NCBI RefSeq assembly: GCF_965638725.1
Contig: NC_134982.1
Coordinates: 186,001 to 250,000, forward strand
Length of the DNA: 64,000 nt
Direction: 5' to 3'
Origin: Aptenodytes patagonicus
Taxonomy: Eukaryota; Chordata; Aves; Sphenisciformes; Spheniscidae
Part shown: positions 1-11,900 of the stretch, piece after piece
Position numbering within the stretch: position 1 is the first letter of the stretch
Layout: the number at the start of each line of letters is the position of its first letter
The notes under the pieces: model-generated
What the model was told of the DNA's origin: nothing
Seen by the model: only the letters and a program-made list of their open reading frames with translations
Databases searched by the model: none
Translations under genes and position numbers: made by a program

Positions 1-1052
1 GGTACAATAAACACATGATATCAACTGTGAGTGACTCATTCGAGACAACCTTTCTTTCTTTCTTAAAGAAGAAATCCAATAACATAAATCTGTGTTTGAA
101 CATCAAGAAACAGCTCTCTTCATTTTAAAGTACCTTTCTACTTTTCATATATCCCATGGCAAAGTGAACTGTTGTTGCGCTCCATGGCAGGAAAACATTA
201 ATGGGTTTTAAATGCTATGACCGCAATGACACTCTTTAATTTGCTTCCTTTACATTTTAGACAACTATGATTGTTCTATCAGCAAGGCAGATTTTATGGA
301 AATAAAAAGAGATAAAAGAAAAATGGTGTGCCTTTCATCATTTTCTTTGTAGTGATCCTGACGTTAGAGACAGCTATAATATATGTACAGAACAAACAAT
401 GGTTTAAGCATATCACCGATGTAATAACAGGGCATGATCACTAAGGAATACTTTGTAAATGTTGAAGATGCTGAATTGACTAATCTCCAGCACTTCAAAC
501 CTGTAGTCAGGGCAGGCATTCTGCAAATAACCTGAAAATTGACTCTCTGCAGTAACAGTTCCCTGAAGAACTGAAGACATTTTTCAGAAAAGAGCTCCAC
601 AACTTTACAGAGGCTGAACAATATGAAATAATAAACATTTATTTAATAAGGCACAGTTTAAGGTATTTGATACTGCTTGTGCTGCATTTTAGGAAGTCCT
701 AGACGTAGACAGTTGGAGCTTAACTAAAGCGATTGCTTTTTGCACATTTAGTGTATGTCAGTGTGCTGCATTAGCCATCACATTTTTTGTTTTTGCGATT
801 TTTGTGGTGGAGAGGTTCAATATTTTGAGAATTCAAATGGGAAGCATTTATGTTTCTGAATTCTCAGGAACTGTTGCTGGCTGGACAGAGCCAGTCCCAG
901 CTGAGCCTTCCTGGAGAAAACAAAATGATTCAAGTGACACTGCTGCGCTCATGGTCCCCGGGAGCACAGAGCGACGGAGATGCAAACGGCAGGCACAGAG
1001 CTTGTGCCCTGCTGCAGGCACCTCAGGGCAGGGAGAGGTTGTCTTCACAAGC
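1..1052. other. Intergenic DNA, no gene recognised
   Basis: This AT-rich stretch lies downstream of SEC11C. The longest open frame is 85 codons on the minus strand (621-364); it has no recognisable domain and no clear splice context. In human the gene beyond SEC11C in this direction is GRP. I looked for its bombesin-like core and its processing site on both strands and did not find them. A 3' UTR or an unrecognised terminal exon cannot be excluded. Confidence 0.5.
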
Positions 1053-1700
1053 CATAGACTCACAGAATGGTTTGGGTTGGAAGGGACCTTCAAAGGTCAT
1101 CTGGTCCAGCCCCCCTGCCATGGGCAGGGACATCTAGGACAACTAGATCAGGTTGTTCAAAGCCCCATCCAACCTGATCTTGAGTATTTCTAGGGATGAA
1201 GCATCCACAGCTTCCCTGGGCAACCTGTTCCAGTGTCTCACCACCCTCACAGTGAAGAATTTCTTCCTTTGTCCGATCTAAACCTACCCTCTTTTGGTTT
1301 AAAACCGTTGCTCCTTGTCCTGTCACTACAGGCCCTCGTAAAAAGTCTCTCTCCGTCTTTCTTATAAGCCCCCTTTATATATTTAAAGGCCGCAAGAAGG
1401 TCTCCCTGGAGCTCTCTCTTCTGCAGGCTGAACAACCCCAAGTCTCTCAGCCCTTCTCCATAGGAGAGGTGTTCCAGCCCTCTGATCATTTTTGTGGCCT
1501 CTGGACCCACTCCAACAGGTCCGTGTCTTTCTTGCACTGAGGACCCCAGAGCTGAATGCAGTGCTCCAGGTGGGGGTCTCACCAGGGCAGAGCAGAGGGG
1601 GAGAATCACCTCCCTGGACCTGCTGACCACACTGCTGGTGATGCAGCCCAGGACACGGTTGGCTTTCTGGGCTGCAAGTGCACATTGCTGGCTCACGTCT
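1053..1700 (-). mobile_element. CR1 LINE fragment, old, 5'-truncated
   Basis: The element lies in reverse orientation. Its 3' terminus is on the left, where two degenerate copies of the CR1 8-mer (catagact, cacagaat) precede the typical 'ggtttgggttggaaggga' end. Rightward, minus-strand translation gives broken CR1 reverse-transcriptase C-terminal motifs: [30 protein letters not shown] and LEHLSYGEGLRDLGLFSL. Frame breaks and substitutions show a decayed copy. The right end is approximate. Confidence 0.9.
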
Positions 1701-4700
1701 GTATCTTCAGTGCCCTGGTGCACAGAGCATGCCTTGGGCTCACTCAGCCCATCAGACAACATGCCCCAGGCTTGGGCCAGGGGTGTGAACTCTTGTGGGC
1801 TTCCAGGAAGGTTGGAGGAGGGTTGACAAAGCTATGTGCGATACTTACACTTTCTCCCTTTCCTTTCCTCCAATTTTGAGCGCTCATTGGAAGTGGGCTC
1901 TGTCAGGCTTTTGTGGGAGCGCAGTGTGGCAGGGTGACAGGGGCTGCTCCCCACCCGGGGTAGGAGGATTGCGCACAGCGCCAGGTCTGGCGGCCGCAGC
2001 TCCTACTGCAGGGACGGCTCCTGCTGCCATCCTCCCAGGAGCCTGCTGTGAATGACAGCCGGGGCTGCCTGTCCTCAGAGACACAGGCAGGGCTGTGTGT
2101 CTGGGTCTTGGCCCACACCCAGCACCATTCTGTGGCTCCAGAGCCTGTAGAAATGCAGTGCTGACCGGGGCAGGTGGCCAGAGTAGCCCCTCTGCCAGGC
2201 ACTGCTTCAGCTGTGTGCACCCCAAAGCGTGACCTTGACTCTGCTGCTGCTGCTGCTTGGGTAACTCGCTTGCAAGGCAAGAGCAATGTAGAACTATTTG
2301 CTTGCATTGATCACTCTTTCAGAAGCAATCAGAATCAATTTGGCAAATTGCCATTGCAGAGAACAGTATCTGTATCTTTTATGTTTCAGCATTTGGAGAA
2401 ATAAGGTATAACAGACACATCCCAAGTGGCCAGATCAGATGCAGTTATTCTAGTTGCATTTCATTATTATTTTTTCACACTTACATCCCTACTATGAAAT
2501 ATGGACTTCTGGGCCACGCTCAGTGTTAGGACACTCAGGCCTGGACACGCACGTGGATCAGAACAGTCGCTGTCATGAAATAGGTTTATTTCACGGTGGT
2601 CAGACCAGTGCCCTGCACTGTGCCACCTTTCACCTAGGAGGGCAATTCCAGACTCTGCATTGGCTTCAAATTTTGCCACGTGTTTATCTGGAAACACGAG
2701 GCAATGGCGTGACGAGCTCTGGTAAGCCACAGTTCCTGCCAAATGCCCTCCGTGTTGGGAAGAGCTCAGGGAGCAGGTTAAGCATGGGGTTCATGGTAAG
2801 GGGGCAGGGCTCATTTTCCCTAGACAGTCTGAGCCATTTCAGCAGGATTTCCACATAAGCTGGGATAGCGCAGCAACCAGCAGGTGACTCATCTGCCAAT
2901 TTGTTAGTTTGCAATTAAATCTATGGAAAATAAGCACCGAGGAAATTTAAAACTACAAGTTTTGTTTCCCAAATGTCAACTTTCTTCCACATATAGCTGC
3001 TGATGCTGGATTTATAAACACCGTATGTGTTGGAGAAAATAGAGCTGAGGAACCTGTATGACCCAAGTCCAGAGAGCGAACACACAAACAGCACAACAAG
3101 TGCAGGTGACAGAAAGGACAGGCATTAGCAAACTGTAAGGACAGAAAGGACAGGCATTAGCAAACTGTAAGGCTATCAGGTGGCCCCAGACTCCTGTCAC
3201 AAGAAGTGAAGCAGGAAAACAGCACCACATCAAGCAGCTGGCAGAAAGATCACTGTCCCTTGGAAGCAGGGAGGCACCATGGCCAGCCCCGAGCCCCTGA
3301 GCCACGGTCAGGTGCCAACACAGTGTCAGCTGCGCTGCAACTGCTGGAGCACTGAACTGGCCAGGAAGGTGAGCCAAAGCTTCAGGCACCCCTGGGGCAG
3401 AGTCACGCTGTGCATCCTTCCCAGAGAACAACAAAAACCCCAGGTGGCCTCCTCTCCTTCTCCACCTCCTCTTCACCTGCACCCCAGCACACAGTGGAAA
3501 TGCAGCCCCTGCGCCCCAGAGGGCTCACAGAGGGCTGGTGCACCAGCACTCCACTCCCCAATGCCCAGGCCTTCTCTTGCAGTCAGATTTTTCACATGCA
3601 CCTTTCAGTTTAGTTCTAGCAGATGCGGTCATCAGCACTGGAAACCAATGTCCTAATGTGATCGCAAAAGAAACAAAGCTTTGTCCACAGCTGCTTTATT
3701 TGTAAAACTCAAATCCAGACAGAGGTTCGTATTTCAAACAGCTTCAAAGCTCAGGTGGTGGTCATGCCCACGTCAGATTTCCATATACCTACATATAGAT
3801 ACAGACTATATATAGCATATGTATATATTGTTTCTGCTGATAGCATATTCACACATAAATGATAGAGAAGCAGAGTTGGTTCTATGTACAAAAACATAAA
3901 TGATGATAGAAGAGATGGAATATACTTATTTAAGCCAAGCTGTGTAGCAGAGAAACATATTGAAGTTTTGTCATGTGAGTGGCTTATGTTTTGTTTGCTT
4001 TTGGCCCCTAAGATGTTCAAAGAAACACTGATAAAATCCATGCATGCAGAGGAAAATGTCCTTTTCATCACTGTTGCTCAATATCTCAATTAAACATAGA
4101 GAAAAATGACTTGCTAACACGGCTTAAACTGGAGTTCTCTCTCCAGTTACTCCATGTACTCATTTTACCTCTACCAACGCAGGCAGCAGTTCAACCTGAA
4201 CATCTGGTAGCCAAGACTTGTATGCCTTCAGTGTCCTGAGACAGAAGGGCTGTGAGGAGCAGAGGGGCACCCAGCAAGCGGCGCTGGGGCTGCCCCGCAC
4301 ACCCCCAGCCTTTGAGACCCTGACATCAAACACCGAAGTGCTGAGACGAGAGAAGTGGAGGAGACCGAACGAAGCCAATCTCCCGCTCAGCCCTTTCCTG
4401 CGAGCACAACAGTGTTCATGGTCATGGGGACCAGCCCCCACCCTCACCCCGAGGGTCTGTGCTGGTGCCCAGCCCTCATTCATGGCCCCAGCCCAGGGGT
4501 CCCCACAATGCCCGTGGCCCCCTTCTGCACATGCTGCAGCCTGCACAGCCCTAGGTGCACAGGGACAGTTTTTAGCCCAGCTGTGAAAAGGCAGCTAACT
4601 GGAAAGAAAAAACAGAACAGCTTCAATCAAAGTCTGAGCTTCTCTTACTCCCAACTGCTCAGTTAAAAACATACTGCCTGTGCTTGCAGCATCTTCATCT

Positions 4701-5269
4701 TCCTCAAAAAAACCCACAAAATCATCCAGAGGCCTTGCTAGGATGTATGCATTTGCTTTAAAATGCTCTTTTATTTTCTCCAGTGACACAATGCACAGTA
4801 TTTCACACCAATAGCCATGACAGTCATTCTTTCCAGGGAGTATTGATGTCTAAGCAGCATGTGAGCTGAGGGGAACCAGTCACCACAGCTTCAAGGATCA
4901 ATGGAGCACTTTGCCTCCAGTTAATAAGTCAGTAGATCTGCCAATTATATCTTTGATATCTCCTGGCTTCAAAGGGAAGCTGCAGCCTAGAAGCAGAGCA
5001 GGCAATTGAAGAAAGAAGTTGTATTTGTGAAAAGGGAAAGCACCTTGATGTATCAAATACGTAGGATCTTAACCCACTTCTTTTTATTAGTCAGCCCCAT
5101 CTATAACCTGCCAAAACACATGCACAAGCACAGTTTGTCCCTTACCTCTGAAGAGTGTATGTAAAATTCTGCTTGGAGCACAAAGAGCAGCAATATACAT
5201 AAATTTAATTTGGCGCTGGCTTTTGCCCTTGCTGCAAATTATTTTAGAGGTGATAAACAGATGAATGGG
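1701..5269. other. Intergenic DNA between two CR1 copies
   Basis: No gene is recognised. GC-rich patches at about 1900-2240, 3250-3580 and 4220-4570 carry open frames of 100-156 codons on both strands. None has a domain, compositional coding signature or convincing splice signals, and overlapping frames on opposite strands suggest chance openness in GC-rich DNA. A 32-bp tandem duplication lies at 3108-3171. Confidence 0.5.
3108..3171. repeat. Exact 32-bp tandem duplication (two copies)
   Basis: The unit, which begins gacagaaaggacaggcatta, runs 3108-3139 and is repeated without a mismatch at 3140-3171. There is no third copy. The exact identity points to a recent replication-slippage duplication or a polymorphic minisatellite seed. 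Confidence 0.95.
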
Positions 5270-5762
5270 ATAGAACAGAAGAGCTGGAAGAATATTTCAG
5301 CTGGAAGGGACCTACAACAATCATCTAGTCCAACTGCCTGACCGCTTCAGGGCTGACCAAAAGTTAAAGCATGTTGTTAAGGGCATTGTCCAAATGCCTC
5401 TTAACACTGCCAGGCACGGGGCATCGACCATCTCTCCAGGAAGCCTGTTCCAGGATTTGACCACCCTCTCAGTAAAGAAATGCTTCCTCATGTCCAGTCT
5501 AAACCTCTCCTGATGCAGCTTTGAACCATTCCCACGTGTCCTGTCCCTGGATCCCAGGGAGAAGAAATCAGCACCTCCCACTCCACGTCCCCTCCTCAGG
5601 AAGCTGCAGAGAGCAATGGGGTCGCCCCTCAGCCTCCTTTTCTCCAAACGAGACAAACCCATAGTCCTCAGCCACTCCTCACAGGACATGCCTTCCAGTC
5701 CTGTCATCAGCTTTGTTGCCCTCCTCTGGATGCATTCGAGTACCTTAACATTCTTCTTAAAT
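5270..5762 (-). mobile_element. CR1 LINE fragment, 5'-truncated
   Basis: The reverse-oriented CR1 3' end begins near 'tttcagctggaagggaccta' and runs into RT C-terminal coding sequence. Minus-strand translation from 5773 reads [25 protein letters not shown], then [21 protein letters not shown] and [20 protein letters not shown]. It shares a diagnostic 3' UTR block (gggctgaccaaaagttaaagc) with the copy at 40060-40565, so both belong to one CR1 subfamily. It has no 5' part. Confidence 0.92.
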
Positions 5763-8700
5763 TTTAAACACAAAGTTACATGTTATAGTTGGGGAAAATC
5801 TAACAGCTCACTGTTCCCAAAGGGGAAACCTGTTCCTCCTCCTTTGCCTCTATCTTGCTTCTGTTTCCTCCCCCACGCTGCCATGTGCTTTGCTGAGCCT
5901 GCTCAACTCACAAACCCGTCAGAGAAGAACTAAATTCTTCCTGGGTTCACAAGTTGCATTGGCTCCACTGAACATGACAGTGGAGACACAAAGAGAGATA
6001 CATGACCACGTTGTCTGCAGCAGGAGGATCATCTGATCTCGGCAATTGGAGCTGATAGGTAAGTTCAGCTGCAATGTGCAAAGTTACCTTCAAACTTGTT
6101 CTCAGCAAGACTAGCAGGAAAAGCTGGTAACATTCAGTTACAAAATATATCAAACAGCAAACTGTGTATTTAGGGGACGTTAACTCATGCAAGCATTGTA
6201 CAGTGCAATTTACTCACAGCAGAAAGACAACACTCTTCTGATACACATTTCACCATCGAGGCTCATTTATCATTGCTTCTCAGCCTAAGAACTAAAAGAT
6301 TCTGTACTGTTATCTAGCAGAAGGAAAGGGTTTATACCAGAAATTTAGATTCTGGGCAAAACTTTTGGCACTCCTTCCATCCCTGACTACTCCTCTAAGG
6401 AAATTAATAAGCAGCACTACCTAACTAGATCATCGGAAGTGGGAATGGTTGGCTTAAAGTAGCTCAGACAATTATGGGAATGAAAGTCAAGAACAGAGAC
6501 TTTCAGTCACTTTCAGAACAGTCGAGAGCAACCCAATCCAGTCGGTCGTGAGTCATCTCTAAGGATTCACAGGCAGCCAACCAAATAGGCCTGAACAAAG
6601 TAGCCACCAGTTAGTGAACTAATGTATTTCTTTATAGAAAAGGTAAGCTTGCTAGTGATCAACTGAAATACTATAAGACTTTTTTTTTAGAAACGATTAT
6701 GAGATTCCTAAATTTGGGGGGGGGGGGCGAAGTCTTTTATCCTACATAAGAATAGCTGTACCATGTTTTAGTGGTTTTACCATGTTTTTAGCCTGTTCTA
6801 GGGTTCAACCATCTGCACAGTAAAAGTTTGTGGTTTTTCTAATGTTCAGATGGAATTGTCTCTTGCCTTGTCACCGGGCACCACTGAGAAGAATCTAGCT
6901 CCATCTTCTTTATACCCTTCCCATGCAGGCAAGAACTTTTCATATTTATATAAGATTTATCATTACGGCATCTGGTCCTACCAGCTGAAAAAAAGCTATT
7001 GTTTATCACAAAAGAGAAAGCAGATTACCTATATGGTTGAACAAGTTATTGTACATGGCTGACCAAAGTTGCTTTGGTGGATGCAATTAACAGATCTCAA
7101 GGCATCCAGCTAAAACCAGGAAGACAAACTGGGCCCACACTGTCATCCAACATTTCACTAAAAGAACAGATATGGCAACACTGACAACCATATTTTACTC
7201 CATTGTGCAAGTCAATTCTGCAGGTTAAGATTTATCAAGGAGACTTAAGACACAGGATATCATACCCCAAAAATACAACCTTTTTTTCTGAGCATGAACC
7301 CACATATTTAGATGTTATCCTTGTTTGATTTTACTAATCCATGTTTCCTCAACACAAGAATAAATTCCCATAATAATGTGCCAAATTTGTCATTTGGGTT
7401 ATGTCCAAAACCCCACTCTCAAAGTTAGAGCTGACTGTGACTGCATTGGGACAGGTGGACAGGAGTAAATTCTGATTTCAGCAATACTGGGGGGAGGGGG
7501 CACAAAATCTTACTACACATACACTCTGTCCAAAAATTAAATTATTTTTTCCTAACTGTGATGGCACACTTCTGAGAAGACTGCATTAAGGATACCTAAA
7601 TTACTCTGACATGCCATTTATTATATTCAATTTTATTTCTACACAATTTGACACAAAACAAGTAATTTTTATAATACAGTTTGTCATGAAAACTACTTAA
7701 CAGGACACAAAAGAAGTAGCATTACTTGGAAAAATTCAGCAGTTGTCTGCCTTTCAGCACTAGCAGTTACAACAGAAGAGGTGCCATTATTGTACAATAG
7801 TATATTTTTATAGAGGTAAGGGATTACAGAAGAAACAAAACTCCACAGGAAAAAAGCATCATGCTGTTCCTTATCAAAGCTACAAAAACAAAGCAAGCGA
7901 GGAAAACAAATTCTGCTTTGTGGAAGGTACAACGTTGACATTTGAAATCAAGAAGAGAAAAATCCAGAATTTCATATAAGACAGTTATCAGGTAAGTTTT
8001 AAAATGAAAAATCAATTTTATGTTTAACACTATTCAGGTATCATATGATAGAAGAGAACAATACATTCTCAAAATTGGAATATGAGTTATGTCTTACCCT
8101 TATTGGTAATATTACTTAAGTACACTACTGTGCTATTCATTCAGTAATTTACAAGTGTTAATAAAACCCCATAAAATCTTTTTGTTAGGTGTGTTTTATC
8201 ACTAGGAACATAAAGGCAGAATGGTTAACAGCCTGAATTCTAGAAACACACACAGTCCCTAAAAATCAGGCCTCTAAAAATCAGGTCATTAGGTTTTTTT
8301 GTCCCTACACCACAAAGGAGCAAGTTTCAAATTCAGGGAAAAAGCTCCAAGTTTCCATTTCTCAGTTCTCAATCAGAATGAAAGACCCTTTCCTGTCTAT
8401 TTTTGTCAGCCATATCTAGACAACTTTCTTTAGGCATAAGTCTGACTGAACTCCTACAACTCACTACCTGTTCCAACACATATGCTGTGCCCTTATAAGT
8501 ACTGATAAAAACAATTTGTATGGTCGTGAAAAGAGAGGGCACTCACAGAGATTAAAAGTAATCAAGCAAAGAAAAATGAACAAACAGGAGGGAGAAAGTG
8601 GGTTCAGATGCAGTACCGCTTAAGAAAAATAACACAGCATGTCAAGAAGTGCCATAAGCTGCTTTAGCACATGACAGTCTGTGTCTTCCAAACAAGCAAA

Positions 8701-8777
8701 AGGCTAATTGAAAGCAGGATCTATTTAAGACAGTAAATATGCCATTACATAATTAACCAACAGCCAAAAGCTTTACT
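5763..8777. other. Intergenic DNA downstream of SEC11C
   Basis: This AT-rich DNA shows no recognisable gene, RNA or complete mobile element. A run of twelve G lies at 6716-6727. Short open frames such as 7693-7941 and 6850-7062 have no domain or splice support. GRP, the expected syntenic neighbour, was not seen. Confidence 0.5.
6716..6727 (+). repeat. Homopolymer run G12
   Basis: Twelve consecutive G residues sit in otherwise AT-rich DNA. Such runs are length-unstable and prone to sequencing error. Confidence 0.9.
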
Positions 8778-8929
8778 CATTAGTCGTACAGTTTATTTAG
8801 ACAAGACAAAAGCTTGCAGTTTTGTAACTGTATACAGAAATGAAAACATCTGAAATATATTAGGTTTTTTCCCCTTATATTTAACTTTGTACTTTGTTCT
8901 TGGAAAAGTGACTTTTTGTTTGTTTGGTT
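8778..8929 (-). other. SEC11C: SEC11C 3' UTR (predicted)
   Basis: This is the interval from the SEC11C stop codon to just past the first good AATAAA hexamer on the minus strand (8797-8792). A T/G-rich stretch follows the hexamer, as expected of a downstream cleavage element. The exact cleavage position is a guess, and longer isoforms using distal signals are possible. Confidence 0.6.
8792..8797 (-). terminator. SEC11C: SEC11C polyadenylation signal AATAAA
   Basis: A canonical AATAAA lies on the minus strand about 133 bases after the TAA stop. It is followed within 40 bases by GT-rich sequence (ttttggctgttggtt). Confidence 0.65.
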
Positions 8930-8983
8930 TTAGGATTCACGTTTCAGCAATACATATGCTCCCATTACTGCCAGGAGAGCATA
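8930..8983 (-). CDS. SEC11C: SEC11C terminal coding exon 6
   Basis: The acceptor TTGCAG is preceded by a pyrimidine tract. It encodes [17 protein letters not shown] then TAA (54 nt). The hydrophobic segment and the KRES ending are typical of SEC11C; SEC11A ends differently. Confidence 0.96.
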   Translation of the reverse strand, partial: YALLAVMGAYVLLKRES

Positions 8984-11900
8984 CTGCAAAAGAAAATGAA
9001 GACTGATTATAATTTCTCTTCATAGAAGCTCTGAAATTACAAATTGTTCAAAGTGTGCCCTCTCCAACATTACACCTTCTAGATGAGTACCCAATTAGAG
9101 TTGTGTTCCTATAGAATTACAGAAATATTTTAATGTGACCATATTCATTACAAATAGGCATCACAACCGTATACACTTAACTTATGATATTCCTATAAAT
9201 TAAATGTTTTCAAATGACTACTAATACTAAGTTCTACTGGGTAACAGACAAGCTAAAATAAGCAAGAAAACATAGCTCATTTTACATTAGGTACTAAACC
9301 ACAGAAACAAACTTATTAACATGTATTCTTATATGCAAGATTCTTACTATCTTTACTTGCTATTTTATAGTTTTAAATTCAAGTATGCAAAATGTCTGTA
9401 TACATACCTTAAATTTTGGATAGTCATTCATTATTATAGTTACCATACCAACATAAGGCAAAAATCTGTAATTGACAAAACAGATGAATGTAAAATTAAC
9501 CCTCAAATATTACATGGAAATGTTTCAATGTTACTCAGTCTTGAATATTTTAGATAATGGATTTCAGAGAAAGAAAAAATTCTGAGAGACAACAAGAGCT
9601 TTAAAGACGATATGTACTTAATGAAAGTTTGGGAGCAAGATCTCTCAGATTTCCCTCTCCTCCCATGCTTCATCTTGCTGCATATTATTCATAGCATTAA
9701 AAATACACATGGATCCCAGAAATGGCAAGGAAATATCATCGTAATGAGGGGTACCCACAAAAGCCTAACATCCTACAACACAAGGGAATCTGCTTTTCAG
9801 GGTCTCCTGTTGTTCTGCAGCTATAAAAGCCATATAATCTAACACAGAAAGGGTTTCAAACTAATACGGAAAGTATTTAAAATTAGCATTTAACCTAGTC
9901 TACCAGCATTAAAGGTTTAAAGGGGCACTTGTTCTGTTTCTTTTTATTTAACTTGAAGGCAGGGACAGAATCTAAAAAAAATCAAACAAATAAATATTCT
10001 TGCAGAAAAGTATTTTGTACTGCTTTGCAAGTTAACCCTATATTTATGACAACTTAAAGAACTCTTAAATTAGGCAAGAAAATACACAAGTATATGATGT
10101 GATACAAGAAGTCCTACTTTCCACTGGGTTTGGCCTATGACGTTAATCTTAGCCTACTGGACACAGCAGAACTCGCATCAAGCTTCTCATGGCATCACTA
10201 AGACAACTCTCACAGCCCAAACAATACTTTGCCACAGGCTCTAAGCAAAAGCATTCCAAATAAGAACAGTGTAAAATAACCATTTACACTTGTCACTAAC
10301 GCATATCTGAATGCAAAATATTTTTTTTTCTTTAGACAAAAATTTAATCAAGTTATTTGAGAAAAATCTTAAGAGATTTCATCTCAACTGGGGACAGAGT
10401 CAAAAGCTCAAACCTTGCATAAAATTCCTGTGGAATGTGGAAATAATTTCCTAGTAATTTCTAGTGATTACAAGGATAAGTTGGTTAATTTTGTATCTAC
10501 TGGTGAATTATTTGTTAAATGTGCCATTTTTTCAAAAAATTAATTTCCACTCTCCACATCAGTGAGAGAACTACAGAAAGCAACTTTTCCAGGTAGTTTT
10601 TTTTAATTACTATTTTATTTAAGAAATTAAAAAAAATACCATACCAGCTCTAGTTTACACCAACAGCAGAACTGATTTAAACTCTAAATTTTCTGGTTTA
10701 GTTACAAAGAACATAGACATTTTGCATTACTTACCCTCTTGCTCTTCCAACAACATCTTTCTTCTCTAACCAGTTCTGACCTTCTTTGTACAAGCCTCTA
10801 TCATCAACTTCATTATTATCACCTTTAGTCAGAAATTTGATGTTCCCATTTTCTCTAGAAGGCAACAAGGTGATAAACTAAATACCACTTAATTTAAAAA
10901 CCTCAATTAACATCTACAAAGCACAATGAAGATGACAAGTGCTACAAGATTAGATAACAATGTTTACTTCCAGTCCTGCTTGTCCTGCTTATTTAACAAA
11001 CACCATTAAATCATTAACATTACAGACTTTACTGACAGAGTCAACAGATTTTAACAAGAAATGTTTTTTAAAACACTCCTAGATTGTCAATTGATGTAAG
11101 CAATTACACAATGAACATGAAAGGGATATTGTCCAGCCACAGCAGGCACTAAACTTCCTCAGCAAAAGCAGAATGTGCCTACATGGGGAAAAAAAAAAAC
11201 CCAACCCAACCCTTGGCATTTTCAACAGAACAGAATTTTAACTCTGAAATACTGAATAATACCCTACTAAGAGGGTTTTTTGGGGTTTTTTTTGTTCGTT
11301 TGTTTTTACAAACTGTGGAATAATATCCTGTGAAGTCACCACACATTAGAGAATGAATTTAATTGAATTTGAATCACAAATTTCAGATGAGAGAGACCCT
11401 AAAAATCTTTCCCTTAGGAAAGAAGGTGGTATAGTAATACAATGCTTTAGACAATTTTCTTCTAAGTTCTATACACTTGTTTAACTCTTAGTAATCATAT
11501 TTATGTCAAAAATAAAGCTTTGTCCTCTTTTGATAGAAAAAAATATTGAAGAGCCTCTAAAGTAGCTGCAAATCTGCATCAAATTCAGTATTTTGTCACT
11601 AACACTGCATCACAGTTTTAGGTCACTCATTAATTGTTAAACAATATAGTGAGTTCCAGGCAAAACCTCACTTACATTTGATATTTATTAATGTGGCAAA
11701 TAAAAAAAATACACTTAACCAGTCTTTAAATAACATCATGCAGACAAAACATTATGTGGGGTTTTTAGGGGATTGTATGGAGAAATCCAAGCGATAGAAA
11801 TGCTTCAGTAGGTGGCATTTCCCCCCCACAGATGAATGCCTGCAGAGCTCAGAGAGCCAGGCTGCTCCCTCGGAGCCAGAGCTGACGTCTTGACCTCTCC

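Noticed and set aside
4595-4789. 64-codon minus frame with an acidic stretch (FFEEDEDAAS)
   Set aside because: Short, isolated, no flanking exon or known domain; best explained by chance.
1-8777. Search for GRP, the expected neighbour of SEC11C
   Set aside because: No bombesin-like core, amidation/processing site or matching exon was found; GRP probably lies to the left of the window.
11187-11310. A-rich and cccaaccc or ggggtttt tracts resembling telomere repeats
   Set aside because: Short impure homopolymer-derived tracts of a type common in bird introns; similar ones lie at 14981-15010 and 54941-54968.
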